Shown here one piece after another: positions 37,965 through 46,603 of a stretch of 64,000 bases of DNA. This stretch comes from Betaproteobacteria bacterium. Lineage in GTDB: Bacteria; Pseudomonadota; Gammaproteobacteria; Burkholderiales; Casimicrobiaceae. The notes below the pieces were generated by a model. It was not told the DNA's origin. It worked only from the letters and a program-made list of their open reading frames with translations, and made no database searches. Both the position numbers and the translations under genes were made by a program. Positions within the stretch are counted from its first letter, which is position 1; every line of letters begins with the position of its first letter. The stretch lies in contig JAAFJO010000001.1 in NCBI GenBank assembly GCA_013298145.1, positions 496,001 to 560,000 on the forward strand. The letters are read 5' to 3'.

Positions 37965-38404
37965 GTGAGGGCTTCGAGATGAAAAAGGGATGTGGCTTCG
38001 AGGTCAAGCACTTCGATGCTATTTTGATTGAAGAGCTGCCAACGCCACCGAAGAATACCGAGCGTTGCTTTCGATTGAGAGCGACGTGTTTCAAGAACCG
38101 TTGCTTTGAGCGAAAGCGCATCGCCGGGGCGCACGGGATGCGTCCATTTCAAATAGGCAAGGCCGGGTGATGCAAAGGATTCGGAGCCTTCAAGCGCGGT
38201 TTGCACGGCTAGCCGCATCGCAACGCCGCAGGTCTGCCAACCACTTGCAATAAGGCCGCCATGCAAGCCTGCATCCGAGCGCGCGATGTCAGTGTGAAAC
38301 CACTGCGGATCATAGGCCTTCGCGAATTCAACGATCTCGGATTCAGTGAGTGATACCGGGCCGGCGGTAATGATTTGGCCAGGGAAAAAATCGGCGAATT
38401 TCAT
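37961..38404 (-). CDS. MaoC-fold hydratase, candidate dehydroadipyl-CoA hydratase
   Basis: 147 residues from the ATG at 38404. Hot-dog fold with the MaoC hydratase motif region EFAKAYDPQWFHTDIARSDAGLHGGLIASGWQTCGV, containing the Asp and His of the R-specific hydratase active site. Family members hydrate 2-enoyl-CoA to 3-hydroxyacyl-CoA. Between boxA and pcaF in the same operon, it plausibly hydrates a 2,3-dehydroadipyl-CoA intermediate of the box pathway (inference). Confidence 0.88.
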   Translation of the reverse strand: MKFADFFPGQIITAGPVSLTESEIVEFAKAYDPQWFHTDIARSDAGLHGGLIASGWQTCGVAMRLAVQTALEGSESFASPGLAYLKWTHPVRPGDALSLKATVLETRRSQSKATLGILRWRWQLFNQNSIEVLDLEATSLFHLEALT

Positions 38405-38445
38405 TGATTGGTGGACTAGCAGTTTCTGCCGCGAACCGGCTGATT

Positions 38446-38579
38446 CCCTCTCCCTCTGGGAGAGGTCGGCCGTCAGGCCGGGTGAGGGAAATCGGTGGAG
38501 TACGACATTCGTTTGATTGAGCAGATACGTTGCCCTCACCCGCCGCTTCGCGTCGACCTCTCCCAGAGGGAGAGGAGAG
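38446..38579. repeat. CCCTCTCCCTCTGGGAGAGG inverted repeat (boxA-maoC junction)
   Basis: Left arm 38446-38490 and right arm 38532-38579 share a 20-base identity (TCTCCCTCTGGGAGAGGTCG and its complement) and an outer GGGTGAGGG/CCCTCACCC. The core is itself self-complementary. Same family as 41468-41594. Confidence 0.85.
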
Positions 38580-38587
38580 AGCCATGG

Positions 38588-39895
38588 CTAGTACGTCTCA
38601 AGATGCAAACGCCCCGCGCGCTTCATCTCTCCGCCAATTTGCGACCAATCCAACCCCGCATTCATCGCGATTTCTCGCAGTGATTGGATCACGCCTTCTT
38701 CCATCGCCTTCAGCCCGCACACATAGAAATAGGTGTTCGCATCCGAAAGCAATGGCGCAAGATACGCCGCACGCTCGCGCATGAGATCCTGCACATAGCG
38801 CTTCGGTTGCCCCTGCGCACGCGAAAAGGCGAGATTGATGTCGATGAAGTCTTTCGGCAGACTGGTAAGCGGACCGAAGTAGGGCAGCTCTTCTTTAGAG
38901 CGCGCGCCGAAGAAAAGCATCAGCTTGCCGCCTTCGAACTTACCCGAAGCACGCAATCGGCGACGCCATTCCGTCATCGCGCGCATCGGTGCGCTGCCCG
39001 TGCCGGTGCAGATCATCACGATGTTGGAGCGCGGATGATTTGGCATCAGGAACGATGTGCCGAACGGGCCTATCACCTGCACCGCATCACCCACGTTCAA
39101 ATCGCACATGAAGTTCGATGCAACGCCGCGTACGGGCTTGCCGTCATGATCTTCGAGCACGCGTTTAATCGTGAGCGAAACGTTGTTGTAGCCCGGCCGC
39201 TCACCATTCCGCGGGCTTGCAATCGAGTATTGCCGCGCATGATGCCGCTTGCCGCTTGCGTCCAAGCCCGGTGGAATGACGCCGATCGATTGCCCTTCGA
39301 GCACGGGAAATGGCATCGCGCCGAAATCGAGAACGATGTGGTGAGTGTCGTAATCGCTGTTGCCAAGCTTGCCCGCCTCGGTCACGCGCACGTTGCCCGT
39401 CACCGTCGCAGTGATTGCTTTATCGGCAGCTTTCGGCCCGTAGAGATTCGTGTACGCATGCGCTGCTGACCAAGGGGGTAGCGTTGCGTTGAAACTCTCG
39501 TGGTTGGATGCAGCAGCATCCGCCGCTGCTACGAGCGAACTCGTCTGCGGGTCGGTGACCGCCTCGGTGAGGCCATCCACTTGCGGCGTGCCCACACCTG
39601 CGGTCGCCGCAAGCGCTTCAGGCGGCAATTCACCGGGCAAGACGTCCCACGTCAATTGCTCTGCAACACTGTACGCCTTCACCCTCGGCATCTGCCGCCA
39701 GTTGTCGATGGAGCCCGTGGGGCAGGGCGGCACACACGCCAAGCAGTGATTGCACTTGTCGGCATCGACGACGTAGTTGCGATCATCGTGAGTCACTGCG
39801 CCGACAGGGCAGGTCGCCTCGCACGTGTTGCAGCGAATGCAAATCTCCGGGTCGATCAGATGCTGCTTGATGACGATTGTTTCTGACATGTCCAT
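38588..39895 (-). CDS. boxA: Benzoyl-CoA 2,3-epoxidase reductase subunit
   Basis: 435 residues. Two 4Fe-4S motifs near the N-terminus: C19-x2-C22-x2-C25-x3-C29 and C48-x2-C51-x2-C54-x3-C58. The C-terminal ferredoxin-NADP reductase part shows FAD-binding [12 protein letters not shown] and NADP-binding [15 protein letters not shown]. BoxA transfers electrons from NADPH to BoxB for epoxidation of benzoyl-CoA. Length fits the family. Confidence 0.96.
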   Translation of the reverse strand: MDMSETIVIKQHLIDPEICIRCNTCEATCPVGAVTHDDRNYVVDADKCNHCLACVPPCPTGSIDNWRQMPRVKAYSVAEQLTWDVLPGELPPEALAATAGVGTPQVDGLTEAVTDPQTSSLVAAADAAASNHESFNATLPPWSAAHAYTNLYGPKAADKAITATVTGNVRVTEAGKLGNSDYDTHHIVLDFGAMPFPVLEGQSIGVIPPGLDASGKRHHARQYSIASPRNGERPGYNNVSLTIKRVLEDHDGKPVRGVASNFMCDLNVGDAVQVIGPFGTSFLMPNHPRSNIVMICTGTGSAPMRAMTEWRRRLRASGKFEGGKLMLFFGARSKEELPYFGPLTSLPKDFIDINLAFSRAQGQPKRYVQDLMRERAAYLAPLLSDANTYFYVCGLKAMEEGVIQSLREIAMNAGLDWSQIGGEMKRAGRLHLETY

Positions 39896-39933
39896 GTTCG
39901 AAATTGCCCTGAACTAACCGCAGAGTAATCTTT

Positions 39934-39990
39934 GTAGGCGTGGGCTTGACCGCGCTTCTGCTTCGCGAAGAGCGCGGTCAAGCCCACGCC
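39934..39990. repeat. GTAGGCGTGGGCTTGA hairpin repeat, copy 2 (boxB-boxA junction)
   Basis: GGCGTGGGCTTGACCGCGCTT (39937-39957) and AGCGCGGTCAAGCCCACGCC (39971-39990) are essentially perfect reverse complements around a short GCTTCGCGAAG loop. Confidence 0.9.
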
Positions 39991-40016
39991 AACAGTCTCA
40001 AACCGCGACTAGCGCA

Positions 40017-41444
40017 TCAGTTGAAACGAACATAGTCGAAATCCACCGGCTGCCGGTTAATCCCCATCACCGGCGGCGCAATCCAGTTTGCAAACTTGCC
40101 CGCATCCACCACTCGCCCCATCAAACCTGCGACGTACGCGCGATCTTCATCGGTCGCGAGCCACTGATCTTTCATGAAGTTCCATTCGCTATCGGTCACC
40201 ACTTTCCCCTCGGGCGAGACCTTCAAGCCAGCAAGCGAACCAATGTTGCGATGGAAGGCCTTGTGCGGCGTTTTCAAGCGGAACGGAATGCCGTTTTTGT
40301 CGATCACTTTGTTCCAACGCTCAACGCCTGCGATGGAATCCTTGATGTAGTCATCGCGCAACACTTCGTTCAGCGCATTCAACATCGGCACTTGCTTTTC
40401 AACCAGCTGCCCGCCTTTGTTTTCAAGCACAGTGTAAGTTTGGCCGCGCAATTGGTGATCGTCCATGCGCTTGCCTTCTTCATAGCGACCCTTGAGGCCG
40501 CTTGAATAGAAAGTTGCAGCATTCGATGATTCATCCGCACCAAAAAGATCGATGGTGACTGAGAAGTGGAAATTCAAATAGCGCTGAATGGTTGGCAGAT
40601 CGATCACGCCCGCTGCACGAAGCTTCGCGGGATCATCCGTCTTCAACTCGTTCATCACTTGGCAGGTGCGCTGAATCACGCGGCTCACACCGGATTCGCC
40701 CACAAACATGTGATGCGCTTCTTCGGTCAGCATGAATTTCGTCGTGCGCGCGAGCGGATCGAAGGCAGACTCTGCGAGCGCGCAAAGCTGGAATTTGCCG
40801 TCGCGATCGGTGAAGTACGTAAACATGAAGAACGAGAGCCAATCAGGCGTGGCTTCATTAAACGCGCCCAGGATACGCGGATTGTCGGCATCACCACTGC
40901 GACGCTCGAGTAGCGCTTCGGCTTCTTCGCGACCATCGCGGCCGAAGTGTTTATGAAGCAAGTACACCATCGCCCAAAGGTGACGGCCTTCTTCTACGTT
41001 GATCTGATAAAGGTTACGCAAATCGTACATCGAGGGCGCGGTCAAACCGAGATGACGTTGCTGCTCAACTGATGCGGGCTCGGTATCGCCTTGCGTCACG
41101 ATGATGCGGCGCAAATTCGCGCGGTACTCACCCGGCACGTCGTTCCACGCGGTTTCACCTTTGTGATCGCCAAAATGAATCTTGCGGTCTGATTCCCCCG
41201 GGTTCAGAAAGATGCCCCAGCGATAGTCGCGCATCTTCACATGCCCAAACTGCGCCCAGCCCTGTGGATCAACGCTCACGGCGGTGCGAAGATACACCTC
41301 GGAATTGGTTGAGCCTTCAGGGCCGATCTCGTCCCACCAGTCAATGAAGTTCGGCTGCCACCCTTCGAGCGCGCGCTGCAGCGTGCGGTCTTCCGAAAGG
41401 TTGACGTTGTTGGGGATTTTTTCGCTGTAGTTAATCGATGACAT
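40017..41444 (-). CDS. boxB: Benzoyl-CoA 2,3-epoxidase oxygenase subunit
   Basis: 475 residues from the ATG at 41444; the longer frame runs into a palindromic repeat and is rejected. The diiron ligands are in DLRNLYQINVEEGRHLWAMVY and MLTEEAHHMFVGESG, as in the class I diiron oxygenase family. BoxB forms 2,3-epoxybenzoyl-CoA from benzoyl-CoA and oxygen. Essential partner of BoxA. Confidence 0.96.
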   Translation of the reverse strand: MSSINYSEKIPNNVNLSEDRTLQRALEGWQPNFIDWWDEIGPEGSTNSEVYLRTAVSVDPQGWAQFGHVKMRDYRWGIFLNPGESDRKIHFGDHKGETAWNDVPGEYRANLRRIIVTQGDTEPASVEQQRHLGLTAPSMYDLRNLYQINVEEGRHLWAMVYLLHKHFGRDGREEAEALLERRSGDADNPRILGAFNEATPDWLSFFMFTYFTDRDGKFQLCALAESAFDPLARTTKFMLTEEAHHMFVGESGVSRVIQRTCQVMNELKTDDPAKLRAAGVIDLPTIQRYLNFHFSVTIDLFGADESSNAATFYSSGLKGRYEEGKRMDDHQLRGQTYTVLENKGGQLVEKQVPMLNALNEVLRDDYIKDSIAGVERWNKVIDKNGIPFRLKTPHKAFHRNIGSLAGLKVSPEGKVVTDSEWNFMKDQWLATDEDRAYVAGLMGRVVDAGKFANWIAPPVMGINRQPVDFDYVRFN

Positions 41445-41467
41445 GGTTACTGCTCCAGTTGTCTTTT

Positions 41468-41594
41468 CCTCTCCCTCTGGGAGAGGTCGGCCGCCAGGCC
41501 GGGTGAGGGTAGTTACACGAACACTTTTCTCTTCGCGTTGAGGTGCGATTTCCCTCACCCAACGCTTCGCGTTGACCTCTCCCAGAGGGAGAGG
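41468..41594. repeat. CCCTCTCCCTCTGGGAGAGG inverted repeat (boxC-boxB junction)
   Basis: Left arm 41468-41509 and right arm 41551-41594, nearly the same sequence as the element at 38446. It occupies the whole junction between boxC and boxB. Confidence 0.85.
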
Positions 41595-41600
41595 CGAACA

Positions 41601-43298
41601 CTAAACTCTATTCCAGTCAAAGGCCGCTTTATCGCCCTTTCCGTACACCTTCAACGCGCCTTTATCACCCACTGCATTTGGCCGCTGAAAGATCCAGTTT
41701 TGCCATGCAGTAAGTCGACCAAACACACGCGTGAACATGTTTTCAACGCCGTTGAATCGAAGGTTTGCTTCCATGCCGGTGAGCGCATCGGGCGACATCG
41801 CCACACGCTCTTCAATGGCGATACGCGTTTCATCCGGCCAATCGATATCGTCGGGGTTCGACGTGACGAGACCCAGCTCAAACGCTTGATCAGCATCGAG
41901 CGCTTGCCCCGCTTTCGCGCGCACTGCTTCCATCGCAGGCACTTCCGCATAGAAACGACGCTCAAGACGGCTTTGTTCAGTCACCATCGGATAGAGCCCG
42001 AAGTTGGTGTCTGACACGGTGATCTTCGGCGCGATCTCGCCATCATCAGGCAACGCCAAGTGATAGCTGCGATCACACGCAAGCGCGAGTTCGAGGAACG
42101 TTCCCGCGAAGCACGAACCTTCTTCGATGAGCGCAAACAAGCTACGTGAAGAAACATCAAGTCGGCTAAACGTGCGGCGTAAAAGCCCAATCGTTTCGCG
42201 GACGAGCCAGTGATCTTTGTTTGCCATCAAGGTCGCATCCATTGCGAGCACGTCCGCGGCGCTACCTTGGGTTTTGATGAGCCACAAACCGATGTCGAGT
42301 TCATTGGTGCGCATCGAAAGAATCGCATCTTCGAGTTCGCGCACAAGCTGCAGCGGATACCAGCTCGCGCCCGCAGCTTCGATGCCTGCGATGTCGGTCG
42401 GTTGCGCACCGCTCGGCGCTTTCACGGTGAAAGTCGCTAGACGTTTCGCGCGATCAATTTCAACGGTCACGTTGCTGTAGCGGAGTGCATTGTCCTCAAC
42501 CGTGCGATTAAGCGCGGTGAGTTCTACGCCTTTGCCATTCGCGGGGCGATCACTTTTCTCGGCGAGTGCGAGTGCGCGCTCTTTCACTTTTGCGCTCCAC
42601 TCCGAAGGCTTCACGATATCGTCCACCAAGCGCCACTCTTTGGCTTTCTTGCCGCGCACGCCTTCGGTGACTGTGCAGAAAATGTCTGCAAGATCGTGGC
42701 GCACTTTGCGCTTATCGGTCACGCGAGTCAGACCGCCCGTCCCCGGCAACACGCCCAGTAGGGGCACTTCCGGCAAGCTCACCGCGCTGGAGCGATCATC
42801 AATCAACAAAATTTCATCGCACGCGAGCGCGAGCTCGTAGCCGCCGCCGGCACAGGCACCGTTGACTGCAGCAAGGAATTTGAGTCCGCTGTATTTCGAT
42901 GAATCTTCGAAACTGTTTCGCGTTTCGTTGGTGAACTTACAGAAGTTCACTTTCCAGCCATGCGAAGAAACGCCCAGCATGAAGATATTCGCGCCGGAGC
43001 AAAACACCTTGTCTTTAAGCGAGGTCAACACGATGGTGCGCACTTCTGGATGCTCAAAGCGAATGCGATTGATCGCATCATTCAATTCGATATCAACGCC
43101 TAAGTCGTAGCTGTTTAACTTCAACTTGTAGCCAGGGCGCAAGCCAGCGTTCTCATCGAAATTCGCCGCGAGCGTGGCGACCGCGCCATCAAACGATAGC
43201 GACCAATGTTTGTATTGGCTGGGATGGGTTTGATAGTTCACCGGACCGGCTTGACTCACGAAGACACTCCTTGGGGACATCTGCGCTGACAAATGCAT
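41601..43298 (-). CDS. boxC: Benzoyl-CoA-dihydrodiol (2,3-epoxybenzoyl-CoA) lyase
   Basis: 565 residues; GGGAG lies seven bases before the ATG at 43298. Crotonase-like N-terminal half with VLTSLKDKVFCSGANIFMLG and NGACAGGGYELALACDEILLIDD (about 140-170), and a C-terminal half of the same superfamily. BoxC hydrolyses the ring to 3,4-didehydroadipyl-CoA semialdehyde plus formate. The formate may be used by the formate dehydrogenase encoded at 56-60.6 kb (inference). Confidence 0.96.
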   Translation of the reverse strand: MHLSAQMSPRSVFVSQAGPVNYQTHPSQYKHWSLSFDGAVATLAANFDENAGLRPGYKLKLNSYDLGVDIELNDAINRIRFEHPEVRTIVLTSLKDKVFCSGANIFMLGVSSHGWKVNFCKFTNETRNSFEDSSKYSGLKFLAAVNGACAGGGYELALACDEILLIDDRSSAVSLPEVPLLGVLPGTGGLTRVTDKRKVRHDLADIFCTVTEGVRGKKAKEWRLVDDIVKPSEWSAKVKERALALAEKSDRPANGKGVELTALNRTVEDNALRYSNVTVEIDRAKRLATFTVKAPSGAQPTDIAGIEAAGASWYPLQLVRELEDAILSMRTNELDIGLWLIKTQGSAADVLAMDATLMANKDHWLVRETIGLLRRTFSRLDVSSRSLFALIEEGSCFAGTFLELALACDRSYHLALPDDGEIAPKITVSDTNFGLYPMVTEQSRLERRFYAEVPAMEAVRAKAGQALDADQAFELGLVTSNPDDIDWPDETRIAIEERVAMSPDALTGMEANLRFNGVENMFTRVFGRLTAWQNWIFQRPNAVGDKGALKVYGKGDKAAFDWNRV

Positions 43299-43327
43299 TG
43301 GAGTACTCCCATGCCCAACAGCGTGAA

Positions 43328-43341
43328 CGCAGTATAGTGCT
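43328..43341. promoter_or_regulatory. Candidate BoxR operator 1 (overlaps boxC -10)
   Basis: CGCA-GTATAG-TGCT, one of four GCA-N6-TGC sites in the boxR region. It covers the boxC -10 hexamer, so binding would block RNA polymerase. Confidence 0.55.
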
Positions 43342-43358
43342 TATATTAAATCAGTCAA
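43331..43358 (-). promoter_or_regulatory. Promoter of boxC
   Basis: On the minus strand: TTGACT (43358-43353), 16-base spacer, TATACT (43336-43331), about 33 bases before the boxC start. It lies between boxR and boxC, so catabolic genes can be transcribed apart from boxR. Confidence 0.7.
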
Positions 43359-43367
43359 GCATTAAAT

Positions 43368-43381
43368 TGCACTTTACTGCG
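43368..43381. promoter_or_regulatory. Candidate BoxR operator 2 (upstream of boxC -35)
   Basis: TGCA-CTTTAC-TGCG, centred 30 to 40 bases from operator 1 on the other side of the -35 box. Confidence 0.5.
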
Positions 43382-43415
43382 TCCGCAGCCAATTCTGTAG
43401 TTGCGTCCTAGCTCG

Positions 43416-44357
43416 TCATACGGTGAGCGTGAGCGCGCCTCTAACGATTCTTCTCAATTCAGCAAACGCCGTTTCCACTGGGGCTTCACTCGTATCTACT
43501 TGAAACTCAGCTTTGGAATAAAACGCTGCTCTGCCCGCAAGAATACTTTTCAAATCTTCCATAGCCTCTGAGCTTGCAGAGATCGGGCGCATGTCCCCCT
43601 GCGCGACCACGCGGCGCATGTGATCTTCCGGCGTGGCCTTCAGCCAAACGGTGGTGCAATGCGCGAGCACCAGGTTGAAGTTCGCCGGATCGGAAACGAT
43701 GCCGCCGGGCGTTGCGATCACAGCTTCTGGGTAAATCTGGATCGCTTCTTCGAGCGCCCGCCGCTCATAGCGTCGATACGCGTTTTGCCCGTACAGATTC
43801 TGGATTTCGCCCACGCTGCAACCCGCGAATTTCTCAATCTCGCGACTGAGCTCCACGAACGCAAAGCCCAAATCCTCAGCGAGCATCGCGCCCAGCGTCG
43901 ATTTACCCGCGCCGCGAAGCCCGATCAACGCAATGCGCGCGCTGCGGGCCTGGCCGCCGTGGCCGTGATCGCCGCCGGTGCCAAACATTTCGCCGATGGC
44001 GGTGCGCACGCGCTTCAACGTCGCCTCGTCTTTGCGCTCCAACATCTCGCGGATCAACAGCCACTCGGGTGACGACGCAGTGACATCACCCAGCATTTCC
44101 GCTAGCGAGCATTGGAGCGCTCGCGCGACATCCAACAGCACAAGGATAGAAGCGTTACCTTGCCCATATTCGAGATTCGCCAAATGCCGCTCGGAGACCC
44201 CAGTTGATTGGGCCAACGCTTTGCGCGTCATACCGCGACGTGAGCGCAGCGATTTCACGCGCTCGCCCAGCGCCGCCAAAAACGGATCGCGCACATGCGC
44301 GTTGGCAGCGCTGCCCGCCGAGTCTTCGTTTGGGATATGCACTATAGTGCTTGACAT
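43416..44357 (-). CDS. boxR: BoxR transcriptional regulator (HTH plus shikimate-kinase-like)
   Basis: 313 residues from the ATG at 44357. XRE-type helix-turn-helix (about 31-85, with LRSRRGMTRKALAQSTGVSERHLANLEYG) joined to a shikimate-kinase-like domain with P-loop GLRGAGKST (146-154). This exact fusion is the BoxR/BzdR family, which represses box or bzd genes and releases DNA on binding benzoyl-CoA (family knowledge). Upstream of boxC on the same strand. Confidence 0.95.
   Translation of the reverse strand: MSSTIVHIPNEDSAGSAANAHVRDPFLAALGERVKSLRSRRGMTRKALAQSTGVSERHLANLEYGQGNASILVLLDVARALQCSLAEMLGDVTASSPEWLLIREMLERKDEATLKRVRTAIGEMFGTGGDHGHGGQARSARIALIGLRGAGKSTLGAMLAEDLGFAFVELSREIEKFAGCSVGEIQNLYGQNAYRRYERRALEEAIQIYPEAVIATPGGIVSDPANFNLVLAHCTTVWLKATPEDHMRRVVAQGDMRPISASSEAMEDLKSILAGRAAFYSKAEFQVDTSEAPVETAFAELRRIVRGALTLTV
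44338..44351. promoter_or_regulatory. Candidate BoxR operator 3 (within boxR 5' end)
   Basis: TGCA-CTATAG-TGCT; its core GCACTATAGTGC is a perfect 12-base palindrome. It lies in the first codons of boxR, a plausible autoregulatory site. Confidence 0.5.
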
Positions 44358-44386
44358 GAATTCGGGAACCACTTAAAACATCAACC

Positions 44387-44400
44387 TGCACAATACTGCA
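44387..44400. promoter_or_regulatory. Candidate BoxR operator 4 (overlaps boxR -10)
   Basis: TGCA-CAATAC-TGCA, the only one of the four with both full TGCA halves. It covers the boxR -10 and faces the divergent ligase gene. Confidence 0.6.
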
Positions 44401-44418
44401 TTTCGCCTTCAGTTTCAA
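44390..44418 (-). promoter_or_regulatory. Promoter of boxR
   Basis: On the minus strand: TTGAAA (44418-44413), 17-base spacer, TATTGT (44395-44390), 32 bases before the boxR start. Confidence 0.6.
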
Positions 44419-44834
44419 TTCATTCAGCCTCTAAATGCATTCGCCATGATCTCGATCACGCTCGACGCCATCCGCGCGCAACTCGTGGCGCGTCCTCGGG
44501 TATTGCATGATGGCGGGAACGCTTCGCGAAGGGATGCTGGCCCGCAATCAGTGACTGCATCGGCTCCAGGCAACACGGCGGACGGGGCGGCACAGCGGGC
44601 GGCGCAGAGGTGGGTGGCCTACGCCTTGAATCTCTTTCACCGCAGAAGCGCGATTCAAGCGAGTACCGCAGCGCTCGGTCAACTGTAGTGCGTATGGCGG
44701 GAGTTGTGCGTGCTGTAGGCGACGGCTTGACGTCGCTCTTCCACAAATCGGCCTAACGAAGCGCGTTCAAGCCCGCGCCTACTAGATAGCGACACGAAAC
44801 TAATTTGTGCCGTACTAAAAGAGGAGGAGAACCT
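44419..44834. other. Gap between boxR and the benzoate-CoA ligase
   Basis: About 415 bases. It holds an 80-codon plus-strand frame (44446-44688) starting MISITLDAIRAQLVARPRVL; the start looks gene-like but the rest is low-complexity Ala/Arg/Gln, so it may be a gene remnant. Repeat copy 3 (44715-44782) follows. No clear promoter for the ligase was found. Confidence 0.4.
44715..44782. repeat. GTAGGCG-GGCTTGA hairpin repeat, copy 3
   Basis: GTAGGCGACGGCTTGACGTCGCT on the left and GCGCGTTCAAGCCCGCGCCTAC on the right, an imperfect version of copies 1 and 2. Confidence 0.65.
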
Positions 44835-46430
44835 GTGAGCCACACCGCCCCCGTTAGCCCACCGCCAGAGCGTTTCAATTTCGCGCAACATCTGATCGCG
44901 CTCAATGAAGCGCGCGGTAACAAAGTCGCCTTCATCGATGATCAAGGCACGCTGAGTTACACCGCGCTTGCACAAAAAATTCAAGCCTTCGCCGGCGCGC
45001 TCACAGAAGCCGGCCTGCGCCGCGAAGAGCGTGTGCTCTTGCTCATGCATGATTGCAACGATTGGCCCGTCGCGTTTCTAGCCGCGTTGTACGCGGGCGT
45101 CGTCCCGGTCGCAGTGAACACCTTGCTTACAGCGGATGACTACGCCTACATGCTGCAACACTCGCGCGCTGAGGCCGCAATCGTCTCCGCAGCTTTGCTA
45201 CCCACGTTGGAAGCCGCCCTTGCAATCGCAAAAGCCGAAAGCGGACTACAACTTCGCGCGATCTTCGCCTCCAAAGCAAACGGCGCAACGTTGCCGTCTA
45301 ACGTAGTATCGATAGATGATGCAATCGCTCGCGCCACCCCGCTTGCGTGCGCCGCGAACACGCGCGCGAACGACCCCGGCTTTTGGCTCTATTCCTCGGG
45401 CTCCACAGGCCGACCCAAAGGCACAGTGCACACGCATGCAAATCCGTATTGGACGAGCGAACTCTACGGTCGCAATACGCTGCAAATTCGCGAGAGCGAT
45501 GTCTGCTTCTCTGCCGCAAAGCTCTTCTTCGCCTATGGTTTAGGCAACGGCCTCACGTTCCCAATGTCAGTGGGCGCAACAACTATTTTGATGGCCGAGC
45601 GCCCCACGCCCGATGCCGTGTTCAAGCGCTGGCGCGGTGAAGTTGGCGCGACAAAACCTACCATCTTCTTCGGCGCTCCTACGGGTTATGCGGGCATGCT
45701 CGCCTCACCTGGACTGCCCGCAAAGCCGGACGTTGCGTTGCGCCTCGCGTCATCTGCGGGCGAAGCGCTTCCGGCCGAAATCGGCGAGCGATTCACAAAA
45801 CACTTTGGCGTCGAAATCATCGATGGCATCGGCTCCACCGAAATGCTGCACATCTTCTTGTCAAACCTCCCCGGCAAAGTTCGCTATGGCACCACAGGTT
45901 GGCCCGTGCCCGGCTATGAAATCGACCTTCGCGCGGAGAACGGTGGCAGCGTTCAAGATGGCGAACCGGGCGATCTCTACATTCGCGGCGAAAGCGCCGC
46001 GCTTTGCTACTGGGGCAATCGCGAGAAATCGCGCGAGACATTCCAAGGCGCGTGGACCAAGAGCGGCGACAAATACGTGAAAAACGCCGACGGCACTTAC
46101 ACGTATTCAGGCCGCAGCGACGACATGCTTAAGGTCAGCGGCATCTACGTCTCGCCCTTCGAAGTCGAATCCACACTCATGCAGCACGCAGCGGTTCTAG
46201 AGGCCGCAGTGATCGGCGTCAACGATGCCGATGGCCTCACCAAAACCAAAGCCTTCGTCGTACTCAAAGCCGGACAAGCCGCCACCGACGCCGAACTCAA
46301 AGCGTTCGTAAAAGACAAACTCGCCGCGTACAAATACCCGCGATCCATTGAGTTTGTGAACGAACTTCCGAAGACAGCTACAGGAAAGATTCAGCGCTTT
46401 AAGTTGCGCGAGCGCGAAGCAACCGCGTAG
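44835..46430 (+). CDS. Benzoate-CoA ligase
   Basis: 531 residues from a GTG at 44835 with GAGGAGGA upstream. AMP-binding motif YSSGSTGRPKGTVHTH, core DGIGSTEMLHIFLSN (typical of aryl-CoA ligases of the BadA/BclA group) and the C-terminal PKTATGKIQRFKL with the adenylation Lys. It converts benzoate, ATP and CoA to benzoyl-CoA, the substrate of BoxAB and the inducer seen by BoxR. Divergent from boxR. Confidence 0.94.
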   Translation: MSHTAPVSPPPERFNFAQHLIALNEARGNKVAFIDDQGTLSYTALAQKIQAFAGALTEAGLRREERVLLLMHDCNDWPVAFLAALYAGVVPVAVNTLLTADDYAYMLQHSRAEAAIVSAALLPTLEAALAIAKAESGLQLRAIFASKANGATLPSNVVSIDDAIARATPLACAANTRANDPGFWLYSSGSTGRPKGTVHTHANPYWTSELYGRNTLQIRESDVCFSAAKLFFAYGLGNGLTFPMSVGATTILMAERPTPDAVFKRWRGEVGATKPTIFFGAPTGYAGMLASPGLPAKPDVALRLASSAGEALPAEIGERFTKHFGVEIIDGIGSTEMLHIFLSNLPGKVRYGTTGWPVPGYEIDLRAENGGSVQDGEPGDLYIRGESAALCYWGNREKSRETFQGAWTKSGDKYVKNADGTYTYSGRSDDMLKVSGIYVSPFEVESTLMQHAAVLEAAVIGVNDADGLTKTKAFVVLKAGQAATDAELKAFVKDKLAAYKYPRSIEFVNELPKTATGKIQRFKLREREATA

Positions 46431-46516
46431 GGTGGGCACCCTGTGCCCACCAAACGGCACAACACCAGCCAATGCTGTTACGCAGAGTCATGGTGGGCAC
46501 GGGGTGCCCACCGTAC
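46430..46516. repeat. Paired GGTGGGCA...TGCCCACC palindromes
   Basis: GGTGGGCACCCTGTGCCCAC and, about 55 bases later, GGTGGGCACGGGGTGCCCAC; each is self-complementary and the two resemble each other. They directly follow the ligase stop and could act as 3' end structures. Confidence 0.75.
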
Positions 46517-46591
46517 GAAGCCTGAGAAGCGCCGCGGGTGGTTCGTACCCTAAGCCAAACCAGACCATAATGAAAAAGTACGGAAATCCCG

Positions 46592-46597
46592 TATAAT
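46592..46597 (+). promoter_or_regulatory. -10 box of the relE-type toxin operon
   Basis: A perfect TATAAT ends seven bases before the toxin ATG at 46604. The -35 region is poor. Transcription would begin at the start codon, so the toxin message may be leaderless. Confidence 0.5.
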
Positions 46598-46603
46598 CCA
46601 CTC

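Noticed and set aside
41445..41558. N-terminal extension of BoxB
   Set aside because: The added residues are encoded by the palindromic repeat arm, and BoxB starts normally at 41444.
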